A stretch of 7,667 nt of DNA from CAYVBJ01 sp964415185. Its GTDB lineage: Bacteria > Bacteroidota > Rhodothermia > Balneolales > Balneolaceae. A model generated the notes under the pieces. It was not told where the DNA came from. It worked only from the letters and a program-made list of their open reading frames with translations, and ran no database searches. The translations under genes and the position numbers were made by a program. The stretch spans positions 1 through 7,667 of the forward strand of contig CAYPZI010000137.1 in NCBI GenBank assembly GCA_964415185.1, read 5' to 3'. Of the stretch, positions 1 to 6,295 are shown piece after piece (within the stretch, counting starts at the first letter, position 1; each line of letters begins with the position of its first letter).

Positions 1-3000
1 TTGTCATCAAGTTCCACGCCATTAGCGGTGATGGTGACGGTGACGGTTTCGGCGGTGTTGTCGCTAACGCTGAATTCGTAAATACCGGCAGATATTTCAC
101 TGATGGCGGTATTGGTTGCATTGCCGGTCAGATTGATACTAAAATCCGAATCAGTGAGTCCGCCGATGAGGTTGCCGTTGGCATCGCTCAGTGTCACCGT
201 GACGAGGGAGCTGTTACCCGCGGTCAGGGTTGTGGGATCAGGGCTGACCGATGAGACGGATGAACTGATCACACCCGGGAGAACAGTAAATGTATTAGAG
301 ATTTCGGTTATGGATGAATTTTGACTGTCTGTCGCTGTTATCCTTTTATTTAAACCCGCTTCGGTAACGGTAACATCAGAATTTAAAATGCCACTTGAAA
401 AATTGACATTCGCAGGGCTGATGCTTCCTGCATTTGTGCTGAGATCGGCACTTCCATTGTACCCTGTCGCCCTATTTCCATTTGCATCGATGGCTGTAAT
501 AGTTACATTAAATGATGAACCCGCAACCTGGGGTGAGCCAATATTGGAAATGGTGTAATCAGCAATAGAACCGGCACTTACATTACTTGAGAACGGACTG
601 CCTGAAATGTCTGATCCGCTCAGCCTGATGGTAATCTGGTCTGTTCCTGATTTCGTTGGCGTGTAAGAAGTTGTGTATACACCGTTACCGGAATCTGTTA
701 ATGCAGAAAATGATGCCCCGGAATTCGCTCCGCCCACACTTAAACTTAAATTGGAACCCGAGTTATCAACCCTGTTTCCGAATGAATCTTCTATCGTAAT
801 GGTAATTTCAGTTTGAGATCCGGCAACACCATTTGGTACATTTGCAAACGATTCGGAAGCATCTCCCGCAGCAGGGGTAATATCAAATGTTTGTGATACT
901 GCATTAACCGTAACTCCAACTGCATCAAAAACCAACGTGTAGGAGCCTGTAATATTTATAACAAGATTTCCGAATTGGGCTTCACCGTTACTGTCTGTCG
1001 AGACCGTCAATGAACCGCCGTTGAACGAGAAACCTCCCTGTTCACTGACCGTTACTTCAACATCCGAAACCGGGTTTCCAAGGTCATCCGTAACCCTGAC
1101 AGAGGGCGGGCCATTTATCGTTTGGCCTGCCGCGGTTTGAGATGGCTGTTGAATGATCTCAATATTAGCCGCATCACTTGTAGAGACAGTGCTTGAGAAA
1201 GGGCTGCCTGTTATTTCAATGCCATTCAATTCAATTACAATTATGTCATCGCCAGTTCGGATAGGTGTATAACTTGTGGTATAAATGCCATTTCCGTTAT
1301 CAACAATCTCTTCAACATTGGCGCTGCCGTTTTGGCCGGTTATTTCAACACTTAAAAGGGACGCAACTCCTTCAACCCTGTTGCCAAAGGCATCTTGAAC
1401 AGTGATCGTGATTTGTGTTGGATCACCTGCTGAGCCATTTGGAACGTTTGCATTGGTATTTGCCGGATCAAAATTTGCATTAATTACTTCAAATAAATTT
1501 GAGGTTACACTGCTTATGCCGTTTCCTGAAAATACAAGATTGTAATCACCCGCTTCATTGATGATCAAATCATTGAAAACAGCTTCACCGGATGAATTGG
1601 TTGAACGGGTTAGTGTGCCACTGTTGAACGCCTGCCCGCTCTGTTCCCTGACAGATACATCAAAGCCGCTTACCCTGTTACCAAAGTCATCGGTTATTCT
1701 TACTGTGGGTGGTCCTGCAATTGATGACCCTGCTACCACTGTTTCACCCGGCTGTTCGATTATAATCATCAGATCAGCGGAACCGGCAGTAAACGTGATT
1801 ACCAATGAGTCCTGAAGCTGAACTCCGTTTACGGTAACCGTAACCGTAACTTGTTCAGCCGTATCATTTGTTACGGTGAATTCATAGTTGCCGGAAGAAA
1901 CTTCAATAACGCTTCCGTTTTCAGCATCTCCGGTAAGGTTAATATTGAAATCAGAATCGGATAGCCCTGAAATGGGGTTATTGTTACTGTCACGCAGTTG
2001 AACTGATACCGTGGAATTGCTTCCAACTGTCACGCTTTGAGGATCTGCAGTTACAGATGAAACCGAGGGGCTGATATCACTGGTTACGACTTTGCTCGAA
2101 AACGGGCTTCCGTTAAAGGGCGTGCCATCAAAATCAATAGCAACAAAATCGGTGCCCGAGTTGACAGGCGTATAAGATGCCGTGTATTCACCCGGATTAG
2201 TTCCTGCAGATGCATTTATTGAAGCACTGTTGGCCCCTGATATGCTGATATTGATATTGTTTTCAGCGTTGCTTACAGGATTGTTAAAACTGTCGAGCAA
2301 TGTAATTTGAATGGTTGTGAGTTCACCTGCAACTCCACCGGGAACTGATGCTGAACTGTTTAACGGATCAACACTTGCAGGAATCACATCAAAAGGATTT
2401 GATGCAACCTGGCTAACATCTGAAATACCGGCTTCAAATACGAGTTCAAAACCGGAGCCTGCAGTTTCAATGACCAGGTTATTAAAAACTGCATCACCAT
2501 TTCCATCTGTTGAAATTGTAGACGCAGAGCCTGTTGTAAATTGTGAGCCATTCAAACTTGCATTGACATCAATCCCGCTAATGGGATTACCAAAACTGTC
2601 AGTTAATTTAACAGCAGGAGCAGGAGAAATAGATTCACCGGCCGTTGTTTCTGTAGGTTGCTGAATAATTGACAGTTGTGAAGCTTGCCCTGTCTGAGCC
2701 GTCGCTGTAAATGTGACACCGGCAGAAATGGCTTCGGCTATTGCGCTGACAATGTAAGTTCCGGGTTTATCACCTAATGTAAGAGTTACTGAGGCTTCAC
2801 CATCAGAATTTGTATTTACGGCTGATTCACCAAGAGATTGTCCTGCAGCTCCGTCAGGTGTTTCAGTGATTGAAAAGTTAATACCTGTATCCGGAACAGG
2901 ATTTTCAAAACTGTCCGCGAGCATTACCCTCAATGGCTGGGGCAGAGTCTGGGCAACGTTTGCTGATTGATTGTTTCCTGATAAAATAGTCAGTGAAACA

Positions 3001-4850
3001 GGATCACCCGGAAGGAAAACCACCTCGGCGGTTGCAGAAAGTGTAACTCCATCTACGGTAACGGAGATGGTAAGGGTTTCTGCAACATTATCGGTTATAT
3101 CGGTCGTGTAGATGCCGCTATTTCCGGATTCTGTTATTGTACCGGCAGCAGCATTTCCCAATCCGGAAAGCTGAATATCTTCCGCAAGGCCGCTTATAGT
3201 ATTATTTTGGTCATCACGAACGGTAACAGTTAATGTTGAGCTGTTGCCAACCTGAAGTTCAGAAGGATCAGCAGTTACTGTTGAATTTGACGAACTTACA
3301 TCACTTGTGGTAACTTGACTTGTGAACGGACTGCCATTGATTGCGAGATCGTTTAAAGTGATGTCAATTTGATCAGTACCAGCATTAACCGGTGTGTATG
3401 TAGCTATATATTCACCGGTATTCTCTGATTCGGTTATTTCAGGTTCGTCGCTATTAGCACCGTTAACAGATACGGTTATTAAGTCACCAGCCTCCGGTAC
3501 CGGGTTGTCAAAGCTGTCTAAAACAGTAATGGCAATATTGGTCGGCTCACCGGCTACTCCGTCTGGTACAGCCGCTGTTGATTTGGCTGCATCCGGAGCA
3601 GCGGGAACAACACCAAACAATACAGATGTGATTTCAGGAACATCAGGCAAATCAGAATTAAAAGTGAGGGTATAATCTGAACCTGCAAACGGTATTGACA
3701 GGTTATCAAATGTTGCAATTCCATCCTGATCTGTTGTAACAGTAGTTGTGCTGTTTTCAGTGAATGAATTTTTATTCAGTAAAACCGAAACAGCCGCACC
3801 CTCTACCGGATTATCGAATCCATCTAATACAAGTGTTTGTGGAGCAGGTTGAATGGTATTACCGGCTGTGGTTTGAGAGGGCTGTTGTAAAATACTGAGA
3901 ACCGGAGAACCCGGTTGGGCAAATCGGGCCGTAACATTTTTATCCGAATCCATGAGTATGCTTTCGGGGTTTTCCGAGCCTGTAACGTCTCCCTGCCATT
4001 CAAGAAACTCCCATCCCTGATCGGGGACGGCTGTAAGAGTTACAACGGTAGCTGCTTCAAATTCCAATTGATCAGGATCGGTATTCACCATTCCATTACC
4101 TTCCACCTGAATATTCAGGGTAAATAACTCAGGTTGCTGCTCTTCAAATACAGCCGTAATGTTGGTTTCATCTTCTACAGTGATCTCCACCGGGTTTTGA
4201 TTACCGGTTAGGTCGCCTTCCCATCTTGAGAATACCCAGCCTGAATCAGGGACTGCTGTAAGCCTGATATCGGTTTGTATTGCCTGTACAGCCGGCTGAA
4301 CTAACCTAAATTTTCGGTTCGTATTTGTGATTGATTCAGAGATGTCGTTCTGATTTGAAATTTGATCACCATCCTGAATAATGCCGTTGTCTGTTTCGGT
4401 GCCACCTTCATCAGTTGACCGATTGTTTTGCGTTCCGGGTGCTTCCGTTTCTACACCTGCGGGCTGACTTGGCGTCTGGCTCAAAACCTCTCTCGTAACT
4501 CCTCCCTGTCCTACTATTGTAATATTTAAAGGAAGTTCTCCCTGCACAAAAAATGCTGTAATGGTAGAATTACTGGTCATTCTGAACGAGTCCGGATTTA
4601 CTGAACTTGTTAAATCACCGTCCCATCTGTCGAACCTGAATCCATCAGCAGGAATGGCCTCTACTGTGATAAGTGAGTTATTAACAAATTCACCTCCTGA
4701 TGGAATAACATTTCCGCTCTCTTCAGGAAAAACATTGGTGGTTAAAGTAAATAATTCAGGTACAGTATCATCGAATGAAGTCTGTGTTGAATCACAGCTT
4801 AACAATAAAACTGTAATCAGAGACACTGAAAAAAACAGAAATTTTTTCAT
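1..4850 (-). CDS. Giant multi-Ig-domain surface lipoprotein (adhesin-like), 3' end outside window
   Basis: I translated the minus strand from the ATG at 4848-4850 to the left edge. It is open for 1616 codons with no stop, so the C-terminus is missing. Residues 1-19 form a lipoprotein signal peptide (MKK, hydrophobic core, LLLSC, lipobox Cys19). Residues 38-311 hold three bacterial repeats with the signature GW/F...W.GD.T...NP...tA.F. From about 315 to the edge follow Ig-like domains in the order A1-B1-C1-D1-A2-B2-C2-A3-B3-A4-B4-E-C3. A and D resemble invasin-type Big_1 folds. B matches the filamin/ABP280 pattern (Y.tsYTP...G.D.I.i.lnG..i.GSPF.S.V). C and E resemble other bacterial Ig repeats. 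Such proteins are usually anchored in the outer membrane and mediate adhesion or carbohydrate contact, so the function is inferred. Lipobox Cys19 is the only Cys in the visible 1616 residues. No Shine-Dalgarno is visible; the start is chosen because it gives a perfect signal peptide. Confidence 0.93.
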   Translation of the reverse strand, partial: MKKFLFFSVSLITVLLLSCDSTQTSFDDTVPELFTLTTNVFPEESGNVIPSGGEFVNNSLITVEAIPADGFRFDRWDGDLTSSVNPDSFRMTSNSTITAFFVQGELPLNITIVGQGGVTREVLSQTPSQPAGVETEAPGTQNNRSTDEGGTETDNGIIQDGDQISNQNDISESITNTNRKFRLVQPAVQAIQTDIRLTAVPDSGWVFSRWEGDLTGNQNPVEITVEDETNITAVFEEQQPELFTLNIQVEGNGMVNTDPDQLEFEAATVVTLTAVPDQGWEFLEWQGDVTGSENPESILMDSDKNVTARFAQPGSPVLSILQQPSQTTAGNTIQPAPQTLVLDGFDNPVEGAAVSVLLNKNSFTENSTTTVTTDQDGIATFDNLSIPFAGSDYTLTFNSDLPDVPEITSVLFGVVPAAPDAAKSTAAVPDGVAGEPTNIAITVLDSFDNPVPEAGDLITVSVNGANSDEPEITESENTGEYIATYTPVNAGTDQIDITLNDLAINGSPFTSQVTTSDVSSSNSTVTADPSELQVGNSSTLTVTVRDDQNNTISGLAEDIQLSGLGNAAAGTITESGNSGIYTTDITDNVAETLTISVTVDGVTLSATAEVVFLPGDPVSLTILSGNNQSANVAQTLPQPLRVMLADSFENPVPDTGINFSITETPDGAAGQSLGESAVNTNSDGEASVTLTLGDKPGTYIVSAIAEAISAGVTFTATAQTGQASQLSIIQQPTETTAGESISPAPAVKLTDSFGNPISGIDVNASLNGSQFTTGSASTISTDGNGDAVFNNLVIETAGSGFELVFEAGISDVSQVASNPFDVIPASVDPLNSSASVPGGVAGELTTIQITLLDSFNNPVSNAENNINISISGANSASINASAGTNPGEYTASYTPVNSGTDFVAIDFDGTPFNGSPFSSKVVTSDISPSVSSVTADPQSVTVGSNSTVSVQLRDSNNNPISGLSDSDFNINLTGDAENGSVIEVSSGNYEFTVTNDTAEQVTVTVTVNGVQLQDSLVITFTAGSADLMIIIEQPGETVVAGSSIAGPPTVRITDDFGNRVSGFDVSVREQSGQAFNSGTLTRSTNSSGEAVFNDLIINEAGDYNLVFSGNGISSVTSNLFEVINANFDPANTNANVPNGSAGDPTQITITVQDAFGNRVEGVASLLSVEITGQNGSANVEEIVDNGNGIYTTSYTPIRTGDDIIVIELNGIEITGSPFSSTVSTSDAANIEIIQQPSQTAAGQTINGPPSVRVTDDLGNPVSDVEVTVSEQGGFSFNGGSLTVSTDSNGEAQFGNLVINITGSYTLVFDAVGVTVNAVSQTFDITPAAGDASESFANVPNGVAGSQTEITITIEDSFGNRVDNSGSNLSLSVGGANSGASFSALTDSGNGVYTTSYTPTKSGTDQITIRLSGSDISGSPFSSNVSAGSIADYTISNIGSPQVAGSSFNVTITAIDANGNRATGYNGSADLSTNAGSISPANVNFSSGILNSDVTVTEAGLNKRITATDSQNSSITEISNTFTVLPGVISSSVSSVSPDPTTLTAGNSSLVTVTLSDANGNLIGGLTDSDFSINLTGNATNTAISEISAGIYEFSVSDNTAETVTVTITANGVELDD
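3..569 (-). repeat. E and C3 Ig domains (residues 1428-1616, C3 running to the edge)
   Basis: E (1428-1526) has YTISNIGSPQVAGSSFNVTI, DANGNRATGYNGSADLST, SSGILNSDVTVTEAG and FTVLPG, a recognisable bacterial Ig-like repeat seen in many long surface proteins. C3 (1527 onward) has SSVSPDPTTLTAGNSSLVTV, GLTDSDFSINLTG, GIYEFSVSDNTAETVTVTI and NGVELDD. C3 is notably richer in GC than its paralogue C2 (see findings). Confidence 0.7.
570..1172 (-). repeat. A4-B4 Ig-domain pair (residues 1227-1427)
   Basis: Fourth copy, about 201 residues. A4 has EIIQQPSQTAAGQTINGP, TDDLGNPVSDVEVTV and SNGEAQFGNLVI. B4 has ANVPNGVAGSQTEITI, EDSFGNRVDN and GVYTTSYTPTKSGTDQI, ending in GSPFSSNVSAGS. Pairs 3 and 4 are adjacent. 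Confidence 0.8.
1173..1781 (-). repeat. A3-B3 Ig-domain pair (residues 1024-1226)
   Basis: Third copy, about 203 residues. A3 has MIIIEQPGETVVAGSSIAGP, TDDFGNRVSGFDVSV and SSGEAVFNDLII. B3 has NANVPNGSAGDPTQITI, QDAFGNRVEGV and GIYTTSYTPIRTGDDI, ending in GSPFSSTVSTSD. It is followed directly by A4 with no intervening domain. Confidence 0.8.
1782..2075 (-). repeat. C2 Ig domain (residues 926-1023)
   Basis: Single domain after the second A-B pair: SVSSVTADPQSVTVGSNSTV, NNNPISGLSDSDFNINLTG, GNYEFTVTNDTAEQVTVTV and NGVQL. It is the closest relative of C3 at the left edge of the window (same GL.DSDF.INLTG.A motif). By my hand count the first 240 bases from 1801 are about 43% GC. Confidence 0.75.
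2076..2681 (-). repeat. A2-B2 Ig-domain pair (residues 724-925)
   Basis: Second copy of the unit, about 202 residues. A2 has SIIQQPTETTAGESI, TDSFGNPISGIDV and GNGDAVFNNLVI, ending in FDVIPA. B2 has SASVPGGVAGELTTI, LDSFNNPVSNAE and YTASYTPVNSGTDF, ending in GSPFSSKVVTSD. It aligns along its full length with the other three pairs. Confidence 0.8.
2682..3299 (-). repeat. C1-D1 Ig domains between the first two A-B pairs (residues 518-723)
   Basis: C1 (518-613) has STVTADPSELQVGNSSTLTV, then GIYTTDITDNVAETLTISV and DGVTL, a Big_1/invasin-like pattern. D1 (614-723) is the only visible domain of its type: SLTILSGNNQSANV, LADSFENPVPDTGINF, then SDGEASVTLTLGDKPGTY and VTFTATAQ. This is close to classic Big_1 domains of intimin/invasin proteins. 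Domain borders are approximate. Confidence 0.7.
3297..3908 (-). repeat. A1-B1 Ig-domain pair (residues 315-518)
   Basis: First copy of the two-domain unit, about 204 residues. A1 starts SILQQPSQTTAG, contains DGFDNPVEGAAV and a TDQDGIATFDNL strand, and ends VVPAAPDA. B1 starts AAVPDGVAGEP, has LDSFDNPVPEAG and YIATYTPVNAGTDQI, and ends NGSPFTSQVTTSD. B1 is the filamin-like half. Confidence 0.8.
3918..4739 (-). repeat. Three bacterial repeat domains (Flg_new_2-like) at the N-terminus
   Basis: Three copies lie at residues about 38-102, 107-236 and 241-311. Each has a first strand pair (e.g. FTLNIQVEGNGMV), a segment ending in tAvP..GW/F, a W.GDlTG..NP motif, and a final strand NiTAvF. The core motifs are RWDGDLTSSVNP, RWEGDLTGNQNP and EWQGDVTGSENP. 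The middle copy is about twice as long because of an insertion (see findings). All five visible Trp residues of the protein (76, 205, 210, 280, 285) are in these repeats. Confidence 0.8.
4794..4850 (-). other. Lipoprotein signal peptide of the multi-Ig protein
   Basis: Residues 1-19: a charged MKK start, about 14 mostly hydrophobic residues, then LLLSC. Cys19 fits the lipobox consensus for signal peptidase II cleavage and lipidation. Asp20 follows. In Escherichia coli, Asp at +2 favours inner-membrane retention, but that rule does not hold in Bacteroidota, so no final location is deduced from it. Confidence 0.85.
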
Positions 4851-4899
4851 TTGAAAGAAAAAGAAGAGTTGATCGATAAACCCATTAATCCAGATATCC

Positions 4900-4912
4900 G
4901 TAGCGAAGCTAC
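4900..4912. repeat. Small perfect hairpin GTAGC-GAA-GCTAC
   Basis: A 5-bp perfect stem with a 3-base loop, 50 to 62 bases upstream of the multi-Ig gene start. It would lie in the 5' leader of that mRNA if transcription starts upstream of it. No U-tract follows in either direction, so it is not a terminator. Confidence 0.45.
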
Positions 4913-4927
4913 ATTCCCTAAGCAAAA

Positions 4928-4992
4928 AAGTATCTTAAACCTTAAATTTTCTTACAGATACTTACATATTTTATACCATGCTAAATAAGTAT
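4928..4992. repeat. Three spaced AAGTAT half-sites, two forming an 8-bp inverted repeat
   Basis: AAGTATCT at 4928-4935 and AGATACTT at 4956-4963 are perfect reverse complements separated by 20 bases. A third AAGTAT lies at 4987-4992 in the first orientation. The starts of the three six-base sites are 30 and 29 bases apart, close to three helical turns. This could be an operator or a weak hairpin; in AT-rich DNA chance is a real alternative. Confidence 0.35.
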
Positions 4993-5075
4993 ATTAGAGA
5001 AAACTTAAAGTTAATTTCCTTTAATCATCCAATTTGTTTTTTTCCCTCAAATCCAACATTATTCAAGATTTCATC

Positions 5076-6140
5076 ATGCCGCCTGAATGGTATCCGCATG
5101 CTGCCACACTTTTGCACTGGCCTTCGAACCTTGAAACCTGGCCGGGCAGACGATTGGAGAGGGTAGAAATCGTTTATCTGAATATCATAAAAGAACTGGC
5201 TCCCTTTGAGCCTGTTCTTATATTCGCTGAAAACCGGGAGATTGCAAATGAAGCGGAAAGGAAAATTGCTAAATCGGGAATTGATATAAACAGGGTCAGA
5301 ATTGATGCGGTGCCATTGAATGATGTGTGGGCAAGAGATTGCGGGCCCATTTTTATCATCAATAGAAAGAACGATAAACAGGTTGCAGTTACTGATTGGG
5401 GCTATAATGCATGGGGTGAAAAATATCCGCCTTACGATGACGACAACCGCATTCCGAAAAAAATTGGAGAGAAATTTGATATTCCGGTATTCGCACCGGG
5501 GATGATTCTGGAAGGAGGTTCAATTGAAGTAAATGGAAAAGGAGTGCTTTTAACAACTGAATCTGTTCTTTTGAATCCAAACCGGAACCCGGAGTTGAAT
5601 AAATATCAGATCGAAGAAAAGTTGAAACAGTATCTTGGTGTTGAGAAAATAATCTGGCTAAAAAAAGGTCTCGCAGGCGACGATACAGACGGACATATAG
5701 ACGACTTGAGCCGTTTTGTGAATCCTTCAACTATTGTAACGGCTCTGCCTGTAAGTGAAGATGATATCAACTACCCGGCATTAGAAGAAAACCTGGAAAT
5801 TTTAAGAAATTCGTTTGATCAGAATGGTAATCAATTTGAAATTATTACAATTCCTCTTCCTGAAACCCGGATAGAAGGTACAACGGTTGACGGTTCCGGG
5901 TATGTGCCGGCAAGCTATGCCAATTTTTATATTGCCAATGGTATTGTTCTTTTACCTTTTTATGATGAGCGTTACGATAAACAAATGCTAAATCTTTTTA
6001 AATCTCTTTTTCCTGATAGAAAAGTTGTTGGAATTTCCTGCCACGATCTTGTTTGGGGACAGGGCAGTATTCATTGTATTACACAGCAGCTTTATGGTAT
6101 TGATTTTTCAGGGGTGAAAAGTAAAAAGGCAAAATTTTGA
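5076..6140 (+). CDS. Agmatine deiminase family protein (PAD_porph)
   Basis: 354 residues, near the usual family length. Agmatine deiminases hydrolyse agmatine to N-carbamoylputrescine and ammonia in putrescine synthesis. Family landmarks are complete: N-terminal MPPEWYPHAAT..HWP, NDVWARDCGP (Asp83, Arg87, Asp88), DWGYNAWGEKYPPYD, LEGGSIE (Glu146), DDTDGHIDDLSRF (His207, Asp209), and GQGSIHCITQQ with catalytic Cys334. The Asp/His/Asp/Cys set matches the known guanidine-modifying catalytic residues. No signal peptide is seen, so it is probably cytoplasmic. The first ATG is at 5076. The frame is open back to 5025, and a TTG at 5034 would add 14 residues (ending ..IIQDFI) in a position where relatives often carry a short extension. 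Neither start has a Shine-Dalgarno. No N-carbamoylputrescine amidase gene is in the window. Substrate is inferred from family only. Confidence 0.92.
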   Translation: MPPEWYPHAATLLHWPSNLETWPGRRLERVEIVYLNIIKELAPFEPVLIFAENREIANEAERKIAKSGIDINRVRIDAVPLNDVWARDCGPIFIINRKNDKQVAVTDWGYNAWGEKYPPYDDDNRIPKKIGEKFDIPVFAPGMILEGGSIEVNGKGVLLTTESVLLNPNRNPELNKYQIEEKLKQYLGVEKIIWLKKGLAGDDTDGHIDDLSRFVNPSTIVTALPVSEDDINYPALEENLEILRNSFDQNGNQFEIITIPLPETRIEGTTVDGSGYVPASYANFYIANGIVLLPFYDERYDKQMLNLFKSLFPDRKVVGISCHDLVWGQGSIHCITQQLYGIDFSGVKSKKAKF

Positions 6141-6235
6141 AGAAGGTAATTTTAACAGAACTCTGATGCTTTAACAAAGGATTGATTTTGCATTGCGGTA
6201 TTGGCAAGCCGTAAATAATCCAGTATTTTTGCTGC
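6141..6235. other. 95-bp gap between deiminase and FG-GAP genes
   Basis: No coding sequence and no convincing rho-independent terminator: the only pairings near 6194-6212 are 3 to 4 bp and lack a T-tract. A promoter-like element lies at its right end. The two genes are codirectional but the spacing is long for an operon. Confidence 0.5.
6201..6231 (+). promoter_or_regulatory. Candidate Bacteroidota-type promoter of the FG-GAP lipoprotein gene
   Basis: TTG at 6201-6203, a 20-base spacer, then TATTTTTG at 6224-6231, an exact fit to TAnnTTTG. The known Bacteroidota consensus is a TTG-type -33 box and TAnnTTTG at -7 with a 19-21 base spacer. The ATG is at 6236, only 4 bases after the -7 box, so the transcript would start at or next to the start codon. 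Short motifs like this also arise by chance. Confidence 0.35.
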
Positions 6236-6295
6236 ATGAAATTTTGCGGAAAATACCTAATCACTCTTGCCATACTGGTTTTCAATCAGTCCTGT
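6236..6295 (+). other. Lipoprotein signal peptide of the FG-GAP protein
   Basis: Residues 1-20 (MKFCGKYLITLAILVFNQSC). A Lys-containing start, a hydrophobic core LITLAILVF, then Cys20 followed by SKDRDSKS, a polar stretch usual after a lipidated Cys. The residues before Cys20 (N-Q-S) deviate from the L-[AS]-[GA] consensus, so lipidation is likely but less certain than in the multi-Ig protein. Confidence 0.6.

Larger units (their letters stand above)
4851..5075. promoter_or_regulatory. Divergent intergenic region between the multi-Ig and deiminase genes
   Basis: This 225-bp AT-rich stretch must hold the promoters for both divergent genes. I found no clear Bacteroidota-type promoter (TTG, about 20 bases, TAnnTTTG) on either strand. 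TACTTTTTTG on the minus strand (4923-4932) is a poor match with two extra T residues and no upstream TTG at the right distance. No Shine-Dalgarno sequence is seen before either start. Two structured elements lie inside and are listed separately. Confidence 0.5.

Noticed and set aside
103..324. Plus-strand frames within 1-4850 (also at 1558-1815, 2311-2664, 3394-3675, 3915-4127, 4561-4854)
   Set aside because: All lie antisense to the continuous minus-strand lipoprotein frame, which has clear domain motifs on every line. Their low-complexity Ser/Thr/Val/Pro content is what the antisense of an Ig array gives.
570..3908. Regular ~600-bp repeats that could suggest a CRISPR-like or satellite array
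   Set aside because: The period matches the two-domain protein unit, the copies are diverged at DNA level, and the frame stays open throughout; this is coding repetition.
3..3908. Possible frameshift or premature stop in the repetitive gene
   Set aside because: Checked codon by codon from position 3 to about 3300 and read through to 4850: the domain motifs stay in one frame with no stop.
4978..5166. Plus-strand 62-residue frame overlapping the deiminase start
   Set aside because: It runs out of frame into the conserved deiminase coding region and its product has no recognisable motif; it is a shadow of the real gene.
5389..5730. Minus-strand 113-residue frame inside the deiminase gene
   Set aside because: It is fully antisense to catalytic motifs of the deiminase, and no start signal or family motif is visible.
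6194..6212. Possible terminator hairpin after the deiminase gene
   Set aside because: Only 3 to 4 base pairs form and no T-tract follows on the plus strand.
6079..6285. Minus-strand 68-residue frame spanning the deiminase/FG-GAP gap
   Set aside because: It overlaps the ends of two well-supported genes, has no recognisable motif and no sign of its own expression signals.
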